Below, piece after piece: positions 43,138 to 52,277 of a stretch of 64,000 nt of DNA. The notes under the pieces are model-generated. The model ran no database searches. It saw nothing but the letters and a program-made list of their open reading frames with translations, and was not told where the DNA came from. The stretch is taken from NCBI RefSeq assembly GCF_002072955.1, contig NZ_LPUF01000003.1, forward strand, positions 434,001 to 498,000. Direction: 5' to 3'. The position numbers and the translations under genes were made by a program. The stretch's first letter is position 1; each line of letters starts with the position of its first letter. The stretch comes from Methyloprofundus sedimenti (GTDB lineage: Bacteria; Pseudomonadota; Gammaproteobacteria; Methylococcales; Methylomonadaceae).

Positions 43138-44108
43138 CCTTGCTCGCGTTCATAACTTTCATAGGCCAATACAATACGTTGCACCAAAGGGTGTCGCACT
43201 ACATCTTTAGCACTAAAAAATGTGAAGCTAATGCCATCGACATCCTTGAGTACCTTTAAAACATGCTTAAGGCCTGACATTTTATCGTTGGGTAAATCAA
43301 TCTGGGTAATATCCCCAGTAATAACAGTTGTCGAACCAAACCCGACACGGGTTAAAAACATTTTGATCTGCTCATTAGTGGTATTTTGAGCTTCATCTAA
43401 AATGATAAACGAATCATTTAAAGTACGTCCGCGCATGAATGCCAAAGGCGCCACCTCGATAACTTTGCGCTCAATAAGTTTCTCTGCCCGTTCAAAACCT
43501 AACATTTCATAGAGGGCATCATACAGCGGCCTTAAATAGGGATCGACTTTTTGTGCCATATCTCCAGGCAAAAAACCCAATTTCTCGCCTGCCTCAACGG
43601 CAGGCCTAACCAGCACTATACGTCGTACTTGTTCTGATTGTAATGCTTCTACAGCACAAGCCACAGCTAAATAAGTTTTTCCTGTTCCCGCTGGTCCAAC
43701 CCCAAAATTAATATCATAAGACATTATTTTTTTCAGATAGTCCCGCTGATTTGCACCACGCCCTTTTAAAACACCGCGCTTGGTTTTGATCATCACTTCT
43801 GACGGCCCATCTTCCTGAGGGGGTTCCTGTACTATATCTTCAATACTTGCCTGCTGCATGGAGAGATGAATTTGTTCGGGAGTAATTTCTTCATTTGCAG
43901 CATCACTAAACAATATTTGCAATATCGCTTGAGTTGCTTTAGTCGCCTGTACGAGGCCGGTAATTTTAAATTGATTGCCACGATTGGCAATTTCTACATT
44001 CAAACGACGTTCTATTTGATGTAAATGTGCATTAAATTGTCCACACAGATTAGCTAAGCGTTTATTATCGACAGGCTCTAATGTTAATTCTAATGTTTCT
44101 CTACTCAC
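43134..44108 (-). CDS. ybeZ: PhoH-like ATPase YbeZ
   Basis: 324 residues. The PhoH domain shows Walker A in NFGVGPAGTGKTYLAVACAV (~134), Walker B in DSFIILDEAQNTTNEQIKMF (~235), and sensor-like VITGDITQIDLP. An N-terminal KH-like region (~1-90) precedes it. It binds YbeY in E. coli and probably acts as an RNA helicase or ATPase in rRNA processing. Four bases separate it from the miaB stop. Confidence 0.95.
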   Translation of the reverse strand: MSRETLELTLEPVDNKRLANLCGQFNAHLHQIERRLNVEIANRGNQFKITGLVQATKATQAILQILFSDAANEEITPEQIHLSMQQASIEDIVQEPPQEDGPSEVMIKTKRGVLKGRGANQRDYLKKIMSYDINFGVGPAGTGKTYLAVACAVEALQSEQVRRIVLVRPAVEAGEKLGFLPGDMAQKVDPYLRPLYDALYEMLGFERAEKLIERKVIEVAPLAFMRGRTLNDSFIILDEAQNTTNEQIKMFLTRVGFGSTTVITGDITQIDLPNDKMSGLKHVLKVLKDVDGISFTFFSAKDVVRHPLVQRIVLAYESYEREQG

Positions 44109-44111
44109 TCA

Positions 44112-45467
44112 TTATGCCTGCTGTACGATTTTATCTAGAGAAGATTCTACTAGTCTGCCACGTAATGAATTAGGTAAAGCTTCCGTAATCAGCACATCCA
44201 CAAACTGTCCTGCCAAACGAGGGTGACCGATAAAATTTACTACTCGATTGTTTTCAGTCCGACCTGTGACCTGAAGTTGATTTTTCTTCGACACACCTTC
44301 AACCAATACTGACTGTACTGTATCAACCATTGATGCTGATATAGACATAGTCATTTCATCTAAACGCGTTTGCAATGATTTAAGCCGTTGCTTTTTTGTT
44401 TCTTCAGAGGTGTCATCTGGCAGATCCGCAGCAGGTGTACCTGGTCGGGAGCTATAAATAAAGCTATAAGAAAAATCGAAACCAACTTGTTCAATTAAAT
44501 CCATGGTATCGGCAAAATCTGCATCCGTTTCACCAGGAAAACCAATAATAAAATCAGAAGATAGACTGATACCAGGACGTACTGCTTTAACTTTTTCCAT
44601 GGTTGCTAAATAATCAGCACGCGTATGCCCTCGTTTCATCATCGATAAAATACTATCGCTACCACTCTGTACAGGCAAATGAAGATGGTTGACCAGTTCA
44701 GGAATTGAAGCAAAAGCATCCACTAATTCATCAGTAAATTCAATAGGGTGTGAGGTGGTAAAACGAATACGGTCAATACCGTCAATGGCAGCGACAAAGT
44801 GTAGTAATAAGGCAAAATCTGCAATATCGCCATCATCCATTACACCACGATAGGCATTAACGTTTTGCCCGAGTAAATTGACTTCACGCACACCCTGCTC
44901 AGCCAGAGTACTAATTTCATCTAGCACACTTTGCACTGGGCGGCTAATTTCCTCGCCACGTGTGTAGGGTACAACACAAAACGTACAATACTTGCTACAG
45001 CCTTCCATCACTGAAACAAATGCCTTAGGGCCCTCAGCTCGGGGCTCGGGCAAAGCATCAAATTTTTCAATTTCAGGAAAAGATATATCAACAACCCGCT
45101 TAACGCCACTGCGAGATTTATTTAATAATTCAGGTAATCGATGTAAGGTTTGCGGACCAAAAACGATATCTACATAAGGCGCTCTTTTTTGTATCGCTTC
45201 GCCCTCCTGGCTTGCCACACAACCACCGACCCCGATAATAACATCAGGACGCTTTTCTTTAATTTTTCGCCAACGACCCAATAAAGAAAAAACTTTCTCT
45301 TGTGCTTTTTCTCGAATTGAACATGTATTTAAAAGTAAAACATCGGCTTCCTCAGGCGTTTCTGTTAATTCCATTGCGTGAGAAGCTTTGAGTACGTCGG
45401 CCATCTTATCCGAATCGTACTCGTTCATTTGACAACCTGTCGTCAAAATAAATAATTTCTGCGTCAT
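44112..45467 (-). CDS. miaB: tRNA-2-methylthio-N6-dimethylallyladenosine synthase MiaB
   Basis: 451 residues. It has the N-terminal MTTase domain with [19 protein letters not shown] (cysteines at ~11, later [13 protein letters not shown] and [11 protein letters not shown] binding the second cluster), the radical SAM motif [17 protein letters not shown] (~157-163), and a C-terminal TRAM domain (~380-445). It methylthiolates i6A37 of tRNAs reading UNN codons. It heads the run miaB-ybeZ-ybeY-ybeX with a spacing of three bases to ybeZ. Confidence 0.96.
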   Translation of the reverse strand: MTQKLFILTTGCQMNEYDSDKMADVLKASHAMELTETPEEADVLLLNTCSIREKAQEKVFSLLGRWRKIKEKRPDVIIGVGGCVASQEGEAIQKRAPYVDIVFGPQTLHRLPELLNKSRSGVKRVVDISFPEIEKFDALPEPRAEGPKAFVSVMEGCSKYCTFCVVPYTRGEEISRPVQSVLDEISTLAEQGVREVNLLGQNVNAYRGVMDDGDIADFALLLHFVAAIDGIDRIRFTTSHPIEFTDELVDAFASIPELVNHLHLPVQSGSDSILSMMKRGHTRADYLATMEKVKAVRPGISLSSDFIIGFPGETDADFADTMDLIEQVGFDFSYSFIYSSRPGTPAADLPDDTSEETKKQRLKSLQTRLDEMTMSISASMVDTVQSVLVEGVSKKNQLQVTGRTENNRVVNFIGHPRLAGQFVDVLITEALPNSLRGRLVESSLDKIVQQA

Positions 45468-45616
45468 AGACTGCGTGGGTTCTAGCTTGTATTACTAACA
45501 ACTGCCCTGTTATGTGGCAGTAAAAGGTATGCATTATACTCTTGCCGATGTATTTGGTGAAATATTTAGCGATAAATACAACACGCACTGTTATCTCACA
45601 ACGACATCAAACTCAT

Positions 45617-46222
45617 TTATTTTTTCGTTTTAGTCAAAAAATGATCCATTTTATGTGCTTTTGTTTGCAAATAAGCGTGATTATCACAATTTGATTCGAT
45701 TTCAATTGCAATACGACCCTCAACTTTAACGCCAAGTGCCTGCAATTGTTCTATCTTATTCGGATTATTAGTAATCAGCTGAATTGAATCTATTTGCAAG
45801 TCTTCCAGCATCAATGCCGCTATTGTATATTCACGTTCATCAGGCCTGTGACCCAAATGAATATTAGCATCCACCGTATCCATTCCTTCATCTTGCAAAT
45901 TATAGGCTTGTAACTTTTTGAGTAAACCAATACCCCTTCCTTCCTGACGAAGATAGATCAACACACCAAAGCCATGTTCACTGATTAATTGTAGAGCTTT
46001 ATCCAGTTGATCTCCACAATCACAACGCCTGGAACCTAACACATCACCGGTAAAACACTCCGAATGAATACGCACAGGGACCTCCATTTTATGGGCGACG
46101 TCACCAAACACCAACGCAACATGTTCTTTATCATCGATGGTATTACTAAAATAATGCAATACAAACTCTCCATGCTCAGTTGGAATTCGAGTTTGTACTA
46201 GATTGTTAATTTCTGCTGTCAA
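45617..46222 (-). CDS. ribA: GTP cyclohydrolase II
   Basis: 201 residues. Zinc ligands are in CFTGDVLGSRRCDCGDQ (C-x11-C-x-C, ~57-72); LRQEGRGIGLLKKLQAYNLQ (~92) holds the catalytic stretch, and GHRPDEREYT and ITNNPNKIEQL are also typical. It converts GTP to the pyrimidine precursor of riboflavin and F420-type flavins. It is the stand-alone RibA, not the RibBA fusion. It starts 38 bases after fhcC on the same strand, an unusual neighbour for the fhc operon; the two may be co-transcribed. Confidence 0.95.
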   Translation of the reverse strand: MTAEINNLVQTRIPTEHGEFVLHYFSNTIDDKEHVALVFGDVAHKMEVPVRIHSECFTGDVLGSRRCDCGDQLDKALQLISEHGFGVLIYLRQEGRGIGLLKKLQAYNLQDEGMDTVDANIHLGHRPDEREYTIAALMLEDLQIDSIQLITNNPNKIEQLQALGVKVEGRIAIEIESNCDNHAYLQTKAHKMDHFLTKTKK

Positions 46223-46260
46223 TACATTAAAACCTAAAAAAAAATCGATAAAAAACGGAA

Positions 46261-47073
46261 TTAAAGCTTAACTAAAACTTCAGCACGGCCTTTTTCAGCC
46301 ATATCACCACCAAAACGCTGTACTCTATCAAACGCCTGAGTCGGATCAGCAAACCTGGAGTCTAATTTAGCGAAGGACTTAAACATGATAGGTAAAAATG
46401 CCAGCGTATGCGAACCACAATCATTGAAGGTCGCAGATAGTGTTGGATGTTGCCATAGTAATAGCGTACCACGCTGCATTGCATAACCTAAAAACCGCCC
46501 GGTAGACCCCATGACGGCAATGGTTCCAGCAATCATACGTGAAGCACAATAATCACCTGCATTGCCTTCAATCAACATCGTGCCACGGCGCATATGATCA
46601 CCGGCTCGTTGCCCTACATTACCTTTAACAATAACCGTGCCCCCTTTCATACCCTGCTTATTACCAGGTAAAGCCGCGCCTAAGAAATCACCGGCATTGC
46701 CATTTATGGTTAATAAGCCATTTTTCATTTCACACGCTGCATATAAACCAGCATCACCATTAACAGTGACAGCACCTGATTTCATTCCTATTGCCAAATA
46801 AGCACCCGCGTCACCCTCGACAGTCATATTACCATCCTGCAATTCTTTGGCGATAAAATCTAATTTGGCAAAGCTGTTTTTAATGATAATATTTTGGGTA
46901 TCTGAACCCGTAATTTCAAATAACGCATCGGCACGAATTTTACGTTTACCATTTTGCAGTTCAATACCAGCAATTTCAGCTACGCTTTTATTTGTTAATA
47001 ACTGGCACACCAGAGGTGACATATCTACACGTTGTGCGGTTTCTTGTTTAACCGTAAAAGTTAAAGCACTCAT
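46261..47073 (-). CDS. fhcC: Formyltransferase/hydrolase complex subunit C
   Basis: 270 residues, homologous to FwdC/FmdC and the glutamate synthase alpha C-terminal (GXGXG) fold. The repeated beta-helix turns are easily seen: GDAGAYLAIGMKSGAVTVNG, GDAGLYAACEMKNGLLTING, GNAGDFLGAALPG, GNVGQRAGDHMRRGTMLIEG, GNAGDYCASRMIAGTIAVMG. It is part of the Fhc complex that turns formyl-H4MPT into formate and H4MPT through a formylmethanofuran-like intermediate. It overlaps fhcD by four bases. The order fhcB-A-D-C is that of methylotrophic proteobacteria. Confidence 0.95.
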   Translation of the reverse strand: MSALTFTVKQETAQRVDMSPLVCQLLTNKSVAEIAGIELQNGKRKIRADALFEITGSDTQNIIIKNSFAKLDFIAKELQDGNMTVEGDAGAYLAIGMKSGAVTVNGDAGLYAACEMKNGLLTINGNAGDFLGAALPGNKQGMKGGTVIVKGNVGQRAGDHMRRGTMLIEGNAGDYCASRMIAGTIAVMGSTGRFLGYAMQRGTLLLWQHPTLSATFNDCGSHTLAFLPIMFKSFAKLDSRFADPTQAFDRVQRFGGDMAEKGRAEVLVKL

Positions 47074-47966
47074 GCCATAATCTCCTGTAAATGAAAATGG
47101 AACGGCCCTAATTTACCACCGTAATTTCCTGCACTAATACGTTTAATACCATTTTTTGCACCTAAATCACAGACCGCTTGAATCCCCACACGCATCGCAT
47201 TATCAATATCTTCTTTAGTTAAGCCATCAATAACGATTTCCATTACCGATTCAATTTCCGGAGAAAGATCCGTTGCAGTGATACCTTTTAATGTAGGGCA
47301 GAAAGCATCATTAGTTGATGCGCCTAAAGCAGGATATTTCGAACCTACTTTAGAACCTGAGCGCACTACACCTCCAGGAAACGGCATAATGACATTAGGC
47401 ATTTTCTTCATCTCGATAATCGCTGCTTCACACGCGGCAAGCGCTTGATGCTGGGATTCAGCTAAAACTAAAAAGTTACCTCCTCCAACTGCATTCACTC
47501 GTCCTGTGGTTGCCTCAGTTAAAAATTCACCATCCATGACAGGCACGCGCCAATACCGTTTGCCATCAATTTTTTTTGAGGTCTGAAAGCCATCGCCGAA
47601 ATAACGTAGATTTTTACCCAGTGGAATTTGCTCACCTTCATCAATTCCAGCAAATAATGCTGATGTTGGAGACGTTAAGACACACTGCCCTGCACGCGTT
47701 TCTAATTGCTTGGCTAAACCTTTTCCACCCATAGCAAAAATCAATATCGACACACCGGGACGCCCATCTGGTGTTTCTGAAGGATTTAGAATACGCTCAA
47801 TACCCGCCTCACACCCACAAGCAATCACTGAGGTGGCAAATCCCGTCATCGCTTGCGCTGAAATCATCGCCCACTTTTCATTTTGCGCAGTAATAATTGC
47901 GCGTGTCGCTTTCATTGGAAACGCTTCAGCGAAGGTTGCATCAATGCTTACACCATTAATAATCAT
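47070..47966 (-). CDS. fhcD: Formylmethanofuran:tetrahydromethanopterin formyltransferase subunit
   Basis: 298 residues, homologous to archaeal Ftr. Recognisable segments: MIINGVSIDATFAEAFPMKA at the start, ATSVIACGCEAGIERILNPS (~44), DGRPGVSILIFAMGGKGLAK, VNAVGGGNFLVLAESQHQAL (~160), and GAKNGIKRISAGNYGGKLGP at the end. In the Fhc complex it moves the formyl group between H4MPT and the methanofuran-like cofactor. It is 35 bases downstream of fhcA and overlaps fhcC by four bases. Confidence 0.95.
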   Translation of the reverse strand: MIINGVSIDATFAEAFPMKATRAIITAQNEKWAMISAQAMTGFATSVIACGCEAGIERILNPSETPDGRPGVSILIFAMGGKGLAKQLETRAGQCVLTSPTSALFAGIDEGEQIPLGKNLRYFGDGFQTSKKIDGKRYWRVPVMDGEFLTEATTGRVNAVGGGNFLVLAESQHQALAACEAAIIEMKKMPNVIMPFPGGVVRSGSKVGSKYPALGASTNDAFCPTLKGITATDLSPEIESVMEIVIDGLTKEDIDNAMRVGIQAVCDLGAKNGIKRISAGNYGGKLGPFHFHLQEIMA

Positions 47967-48001
47967 AATCTTGAACTCACTTTATAGTATTAATGCAGTC
48001 A

Positions 48002-49666
48002 TCATGAAATAGAATTTAACGTATGTGTCGTCAAACTGCCTCGCCCATCTTCCGTAATTTCATCATCACTGATTTTGAAGTTACCGACCTTCATCGTCAT
48101 AAAGCGATCAAAATATTTTTGTAAATCTTGCTCGACAGAAATATCCCAGTCAGGACGAACAATATGCGTAGTGCCCCATTTGGTATGTACGACTTTACCG
48201 TCAACGACCACTAATTCACCATCCTTGAATACATAGTCCGGTTTTTCAAACATCTTTTCGCGATCAATATTATCAGTGTAAACAGTAATATCAGCCCAAG
48301 CGCCCTCGCCTAAACTACCACGGTCATCTAAACCGATTAGTTTAGCCGCACCAGCTCGAGTCAGAATAGCGATTTCTTGCAAACTGTATTCACGATCAAT
48401 AGAAGCTAAAGTAGTCATTTTTTGCGCTTCAGGATGAATGGTTGCTAACATATCATTACGGAAACTTTTATCCATCAACAAACGAATCAAATGCGGATAC
48501 GTGGTAAACGGTGCGCCATTTGGATGATCAGTGGTTAAAAATACGCGCCACGGATCATCAACTAACAAGAAAATTTCTAAGCCAATCGCCCATTGCAGTG
48601 CATTGACAAAGTTTTGGTCGCGATATTTAAATGGCACCACACCACAACCAGCATCACACTCAATGTCCATACACACCCATTTATTCGGGCTGGCAAAACC
48701 ATGATTCGCATGTTGACGCATACTATCACCTGAGGCGGTAATCGTCTGACCAAATAAAATCTGACCAACATCCGCAGTGATATTTTTATTTTTATTTATC
48801 GATTCTGCAATCGCCGCGCCGCCTGAAGAAAATTTAAAATCACCTTCAGTGCCGTAACTATGAAATTGAATATGCGTTAAATGCATGGGTAAACCACCAA
48901 TACCTTGAATAGTATCTAAGGTAGTTTTCATATTACCCGGTACACCTAGATTACAGCCATGTACATGTAAAGGGTGTTTAACGCCAAGTTCTTTAACTGC
49001 GGTAGCTAAAACCTTCAAAATATCACGCGGGCTGACGCCGTAATGCGCATTTTGCTCATCTAATTCTAATTTACGCTGGTTAAATTTAAACGCGTTAATA
49101 CCACCGGGGTTCACCACTTTTACGCCTATGGCTTTAGCCGCATTCATCGTCCATGCCACATAATCGTTAATGGCTTTTTGATCTTTTTTAGCAGTGAGCA
49201 TGCGCAGCAAATAATCATCACTGCCCATCAGAACATAACCGCCTTTATCTAAAATAGGAATATCACCCATTTCCATATGCGCTTGACGGGCATTAACAGG
49301 TAATACAGCCGGCTCAAAACCGGCGGTATATCCCATTTCTGCATAACGGTAACCGGTTGCGAAAGTGCTGGGCATCGCATGACCACAGCCTGAACGCGTA
49401 ATATCAGAACGATAAACCGGATCTTTACGGTGATCTTCAGGAATTAACATACGCGCAATATTTCCCTTACCGCCACCGATATGCGTATGCATATCAATCG
49501 CGCCAGACATCACCACTTTACCTTTCAGATCATATTCTTTATCAATCTTTATATCCGCTGCCGGTTGCTTTACAAAGCGACCATCCTGAACATAGAGCGT
49601 CTGCACCTGACCATCAATACCACTGGCAGGATCATAAACAGTTCCGCCTGTTAATTTTATCAACAT
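48002..49666 (-). CDS. fhcA: Formyltransferase/hydrolase complex subunit A (amidohydrolase-like)
   Basis: 554 residues, homologous to FwdA/FmdA. The amidohydrolase metal site begins with GAIDMHTHIGGGKGNIARML (HxH, ~57-76), later ELGVKHPLHVHGCNLGVPG (~236) and HLTHIQFHSYGTEGDFKFSS. LTTDHPNGAPFTTYPHLIRL is near ~395. It is the hydrolytic subunit that releases formate from the formyl intermediate. It is encoded 12 bases after fhcB. The length matches methylotroph FhcA (~550). Confidence 0.96.
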   Translation of the reverse strand: MLIKLTGGTVYDPASGIDGQVQTLYVQDGRFVKQPAADIKIDKEYDLKGKVVMSGAIDMHTHIGGGKGNIARMLIPEDHRKDPVYRSDITRSGCGHAMPSTFATGYRYAEMGYTAGFEPAVLPVNARQAHMEMGDIPILDKGGYVLMGSDDYLLRMLTAKKDQKAINDYVAWTMNAAKAIGVKVVNPGGINAFKFNQRKLELDEQNAHYGVSPRDILKVLATAVKELGVKHPLHVHGCNLGVPGNMKTTLDTIQGIGGLPMHLTHIQFHSYGTEGDFKFSSGGAAIAESINKNKNITADVGQILFGQTITASGDSMRQHANHGFASPNKWVCMDIECDAGCGVVPFKYRDQNFVNALQWAIGLEIFLLVDDPWRVFLTTDHPNGAPFTTYPHLIRLLMDKSFRNDMLATIHPEAQKMTTLASIDREYSLQEIAILTRAGAAKLIGLDDRGSLGEGAWADITVYTDNIDREKMFEKPDYVFKDGELVVVDGKVVHTKWGTTHIVRPDWDISVEQDLQKYFDRFMTMKVGNFKISDDEITEDGRGSLTTHTLNSIS

Positions 49667-49678
49667 GATTATTCTTTC

Positions 49679-50938
49679 CTACAAAGCGTGTTCAATTGCA
49701 TTCAAAACATCTGCCGTACTAGGCAAGCCTGAATCACGTAATTTTTTAAGACGAATGGCGACCACATTATCTAAACGATACGCATGTCCGGCATGATCTA
49801 TACCCGGTGTACCCACGGGAATAAAAATAGCGGGTTCTTTAGCGAAAGTCATGCCTGAACGCCCCACAACAATTATTGGTAACTCTGTTGCGGGTGGTAA
49901 AGAAGTGCTATTAAAGGCCTGTACCCACACCAAAACATCGGCTTCACCATTGGCTAACATCGCATTACTATCATATAGAAAAGGGTCATACTCGGGAAAA
50001 CCACTGGAAAATCGCGCTCTAGCAGGATAAGCCGAGGTCCAGCCACACACTTGGTTAGCCGTTTGATCGCCTTCTTTACCGCCCAATGGAAAACCAGAAC
50101 AACGCGTATTCATGGTATTAATATCTTTCACCATTTCCGAGAGCATTTGTACGGTCAATTCCGCTTGATCATAGTCTAAAGCTCCTGCCGCCCAAGTCAC
50201 GACACCGTATTTAGCGGCTTTTAACTGCTCTGCCACTTGCTGTAAATCACTTACAGCAATACCACACACCGACTCAGCTACAATCTTTTTACTTTTCACT
50301 AAAGCACGTAAAACCGCCATCACTTCAGGTAAATCTGCATCAGCACATTGTAGCACTTTTGCTTTAATACCTGCGGGAGAGGTCGAAGCATTGCCCGAGG
50401 GTGCTCGACCTAAATACACAACATTGCGCTGGCTGGTATCAGCCAAAAACATGGATTCTTTATTCCATAAATAACGTTCAAAAAATCGTGGGGCAAAACC
50501 TTCTAAATCAACACCAACAATCAACAATAAATCACAACGGTTTTTTATTTCCGCTAAAGTGGTATTCATCCAGCCGGTATCTTGCAAAGCCAGAAAATTA
50601 CGTCGCGCTGCGGTAAAATTCAAATTATCGACCACAGCCCCAGCCTTATCAGCCACCGCCATAACGCCACGCATGCCATTGACATCGGTTGCACAACCAC
50701 CGATAACAGGCTGATTACTCCCGCGCAATAATTCAGCTGCTTTCGCAACAGCGATATCCAGACTAACTTTCTTACCGTCCACGCGCGCACTGGTATCGGT
50801 AATCGTTTGTTCAAACGCAGGTGTGTTCACTGTACAACCATTGGCACTAACTTTTACAGCCAATCCGTCGATTTGAACCGTCAGATCATCCGTTCCAATA
50901 CCACAAAAAGGACTGGGTACTTCAGTTATTTCAATCAC
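49679..50938 (-). CDS. fhcB: Formyltransferase/hydrolase complex subunit B
   Basis: 419 residues, homologous to the molybdopterin-type FwdB/FmdB but lacking the redox centres, as known for methylotroph FhcB. SPFCGIGTDDLTVQIDGLAV at the N-terminus, NQPVIGGCATDVNGMRGVMA (~95), NTRCSGFPLGGKEGDQTANQ (~282) and VGTPGIDHAGHAYRLDNVVA (~378) fit the family. I see no N-terminal CxxC-x3-C iron-sulfur motif. First of the four fhc genes, 11 bases after the pterin dehydratase-like gene. Confidence 0.94.
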   Translation of the reverse strand: MIEITEVPSPFCGIGTDDLTVQIDGLAVKVSANGCTVNTPAFEQTITDTSARVDGKKVSLDIAVAKAAELLRGSNQPVIGGCATDVNGMRGVMAVADKAGAVVDNLNFTAARRNFLALQDTGWMNTTLAEIKNRCDLLLIVGVDLEGFAPRFFERYLWNKESMFLADTSQRNVVYLGRAPSGNASTSPAGIKAKVLQCADADLPEVMAVLRALVKSKKIVAESVCGIAVSDLQQVAEQLKAAKYGVVTWAAGALDYDQAELTVQMLSEMVKDINTMNTRCSGFPLGGKEGDQTANQVCGWTSAYPARARFSSGFPEYDPFLYDSNAMLANGEADVLVWVQAFNSTSLPPATELPIIVVGRSGMTFAKEPAIFIPVGTPGIDHAGHAYRLDNVVAIRLKKLRDSGLPSTADVLNAIEHAL

Positions 50939-50949
50939 TCGCTGTTCCT

Positions 50950-51321
50950 CTATGTATCTTTTTTAATATATTTAAAGCGTGGATCATCAGGCGTACCTTC
51001 AAAAATACCCTGTGATGTTTCTGCGGCATCCCACATGACTACTTCTTCAATTTTTTTCGCTAAAGCAAAATCTTTTTCGGTAATGCCTTTTGCTGAATGC
51101 GTAACAAGTTTAACAATCACAAATGCATACGACACGGTTAAATCGGGGTGATGCCAAGCTTTTTCGGCTAAATGACCCACCGTATTAACCACCATTAAGC
51201 TCGCTTTCCAGCCGCTGGTCTTAATTTTGCGCCGAATCCAGCCTTTTTCATAAACCCAGTGCGGCAATTCTTCAGTTAACCTGTTTGTTACTTCTGTATC
51301 AGTATAAGCTTCGCTCATCAC
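50950..51321 (-). CDS. Pterin-4a-carbinolamine dehydratase-like protein
   Basis: 123 residues. The PCD fold signature is in AWHHPDLTVSYAFVIVKLVT (~60) and HSAKGITEKDFALAKKIEEV. Classical PCDs dehydrate 4a-hydroxytetrahydrobiopterin. Position immediately upstream of fhcB (11 bases) suggests that here it serves the methanopterin pathway, for example in pterin handling. The N-terminus EAYTDTEVTNRLTEELPHWV is typical of the family. Expressed with fhcBADC. Confidence 0.87.
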   Translation of the reverse strand: MMSEAYTDTEVTNRLTEELPHWVYEKGWIRRKIKTSGWKASLMVVNTVGHLAEKAWHHPDLTVSYAFVIVKLVTHSAKGITEKDFALAKKIEEVVMWDAAETSQGIFEGTPDDPRFKYIKKDT

Positions 51322-51405
51322 CTTATCTCCTTAGCCATATCGTTTACCGGTCATTATGCCATAAATCATATAGCGCGAACCGGAGGACGCTTCAATAAAT
51401 TATCT

Positions 51406-52140
51406 TTAAGCTAAAAACTCAGGCAACGAAATAACTTGAAAGCCTGATTCTTTGGCTTGATTGCGGTCTTGCTCAGTATTATAGCCCCAGTCCACTAACT
51501 GCAATTCAACAGAAGATAAAGATTTGTTATCCGCAATAGTCAGTAAAGTAGGCAAACGATCTTCAATAAAACATAGCTTTGCATCAGCATGTTTAAGCAC
51601 GAGCTCTTGCAAAACTTCAGTTTTACTCATCTTTCTATCCAAACCATAAATATCATCAGGCATAGAAACTTGATTAGCCGCTAAAATTTGTTTGACAAAA
51701 CGCTCTTGTTTGGTCGTGACGATATACCAGGGTTGCCCCTGCAATTGCTGTAATTTATCGGAAATACCCTCAAACAAAGGATTCATAATAATCCATTCAT
51801 CTCTTGCATGTTCTATCCACTGATCGCGTGTTTGGCCAAACAAGGTTTTTAATAAAGCGACATCCTCCCCTAAATGGTCAATAAATTGGCCCATATTTGC
51901 TTTAATATTGGCAACAGACTCACCTTGTTGTAACAGGCGCATTAAAACAATGGCTTCATAGCCTGTTTCCAATTGTGGACGTAAACTACGAAATTGTTCT
52001 ATATGTGCTTCAGTCGGAATAGTGCCCACCATATCAGGCCACATATGGGTGGCTGCTTTCCAGCCGGTAATTGCTGTCTCTACGGCACTATCACAGATAA
52101 CACCATCAAAATCTAATGCGTAAATTAGGGATTTGTTCAT
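51406..52140 (-). CDS. HAD-superfamily hydrolase
   Basis: 244 residues from the ATG at 52138-52140, which puts YALDFDGVICDSAVETAITG at the N-terminus; the longer frame (to 52203) adds residues unlike the family. Motif I is DFDGV, motif II is near IVTTKQERFVKQIL (~140), and motif IV is in LCFIEDRLPTLLTIADN (~195). The cap resembles phosphoglycolate-phosphatase-like proteins. The substrate is unknown. It lies downstream of the nucleotide-sugar aminotransferase gene, 137 bases away and probably not co-translated. Confidence 0.8.
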   Translation of the reverse strand: MNKSLIYALDFDGVICDSAVETAITGWKAATHMWPDMVGTIPTEAHIEQFRSLRPQLETGYEAIVLMRLLQQGESVANIKANMGQFIDHLGEDVALLKTLFGQTRDQWIEHARDEWIIMNPLFEGISDKLQQLQGQPWYIVTTKQERFVKQILAANQVSMPDDIYGLDRKMSKTEVLQELVLKHADAKLCFIEDRLPTLLTIADNKSLSSVELQLVDWGYNTEQDRNQAKESGFQVISLPEFLA

Positions 52141-52277
52141 ATAACACTTAAGGTAGGTCGTTTTAAATCCTCGATTGCCAGGCAATAAAGTTGAAACCGA
52201 CAAGATATGGATTTTACCGATAATAATTAGCTTAAATATCGCGCTTTCTTAATATACTAACTCTGGCTACAAAATAT

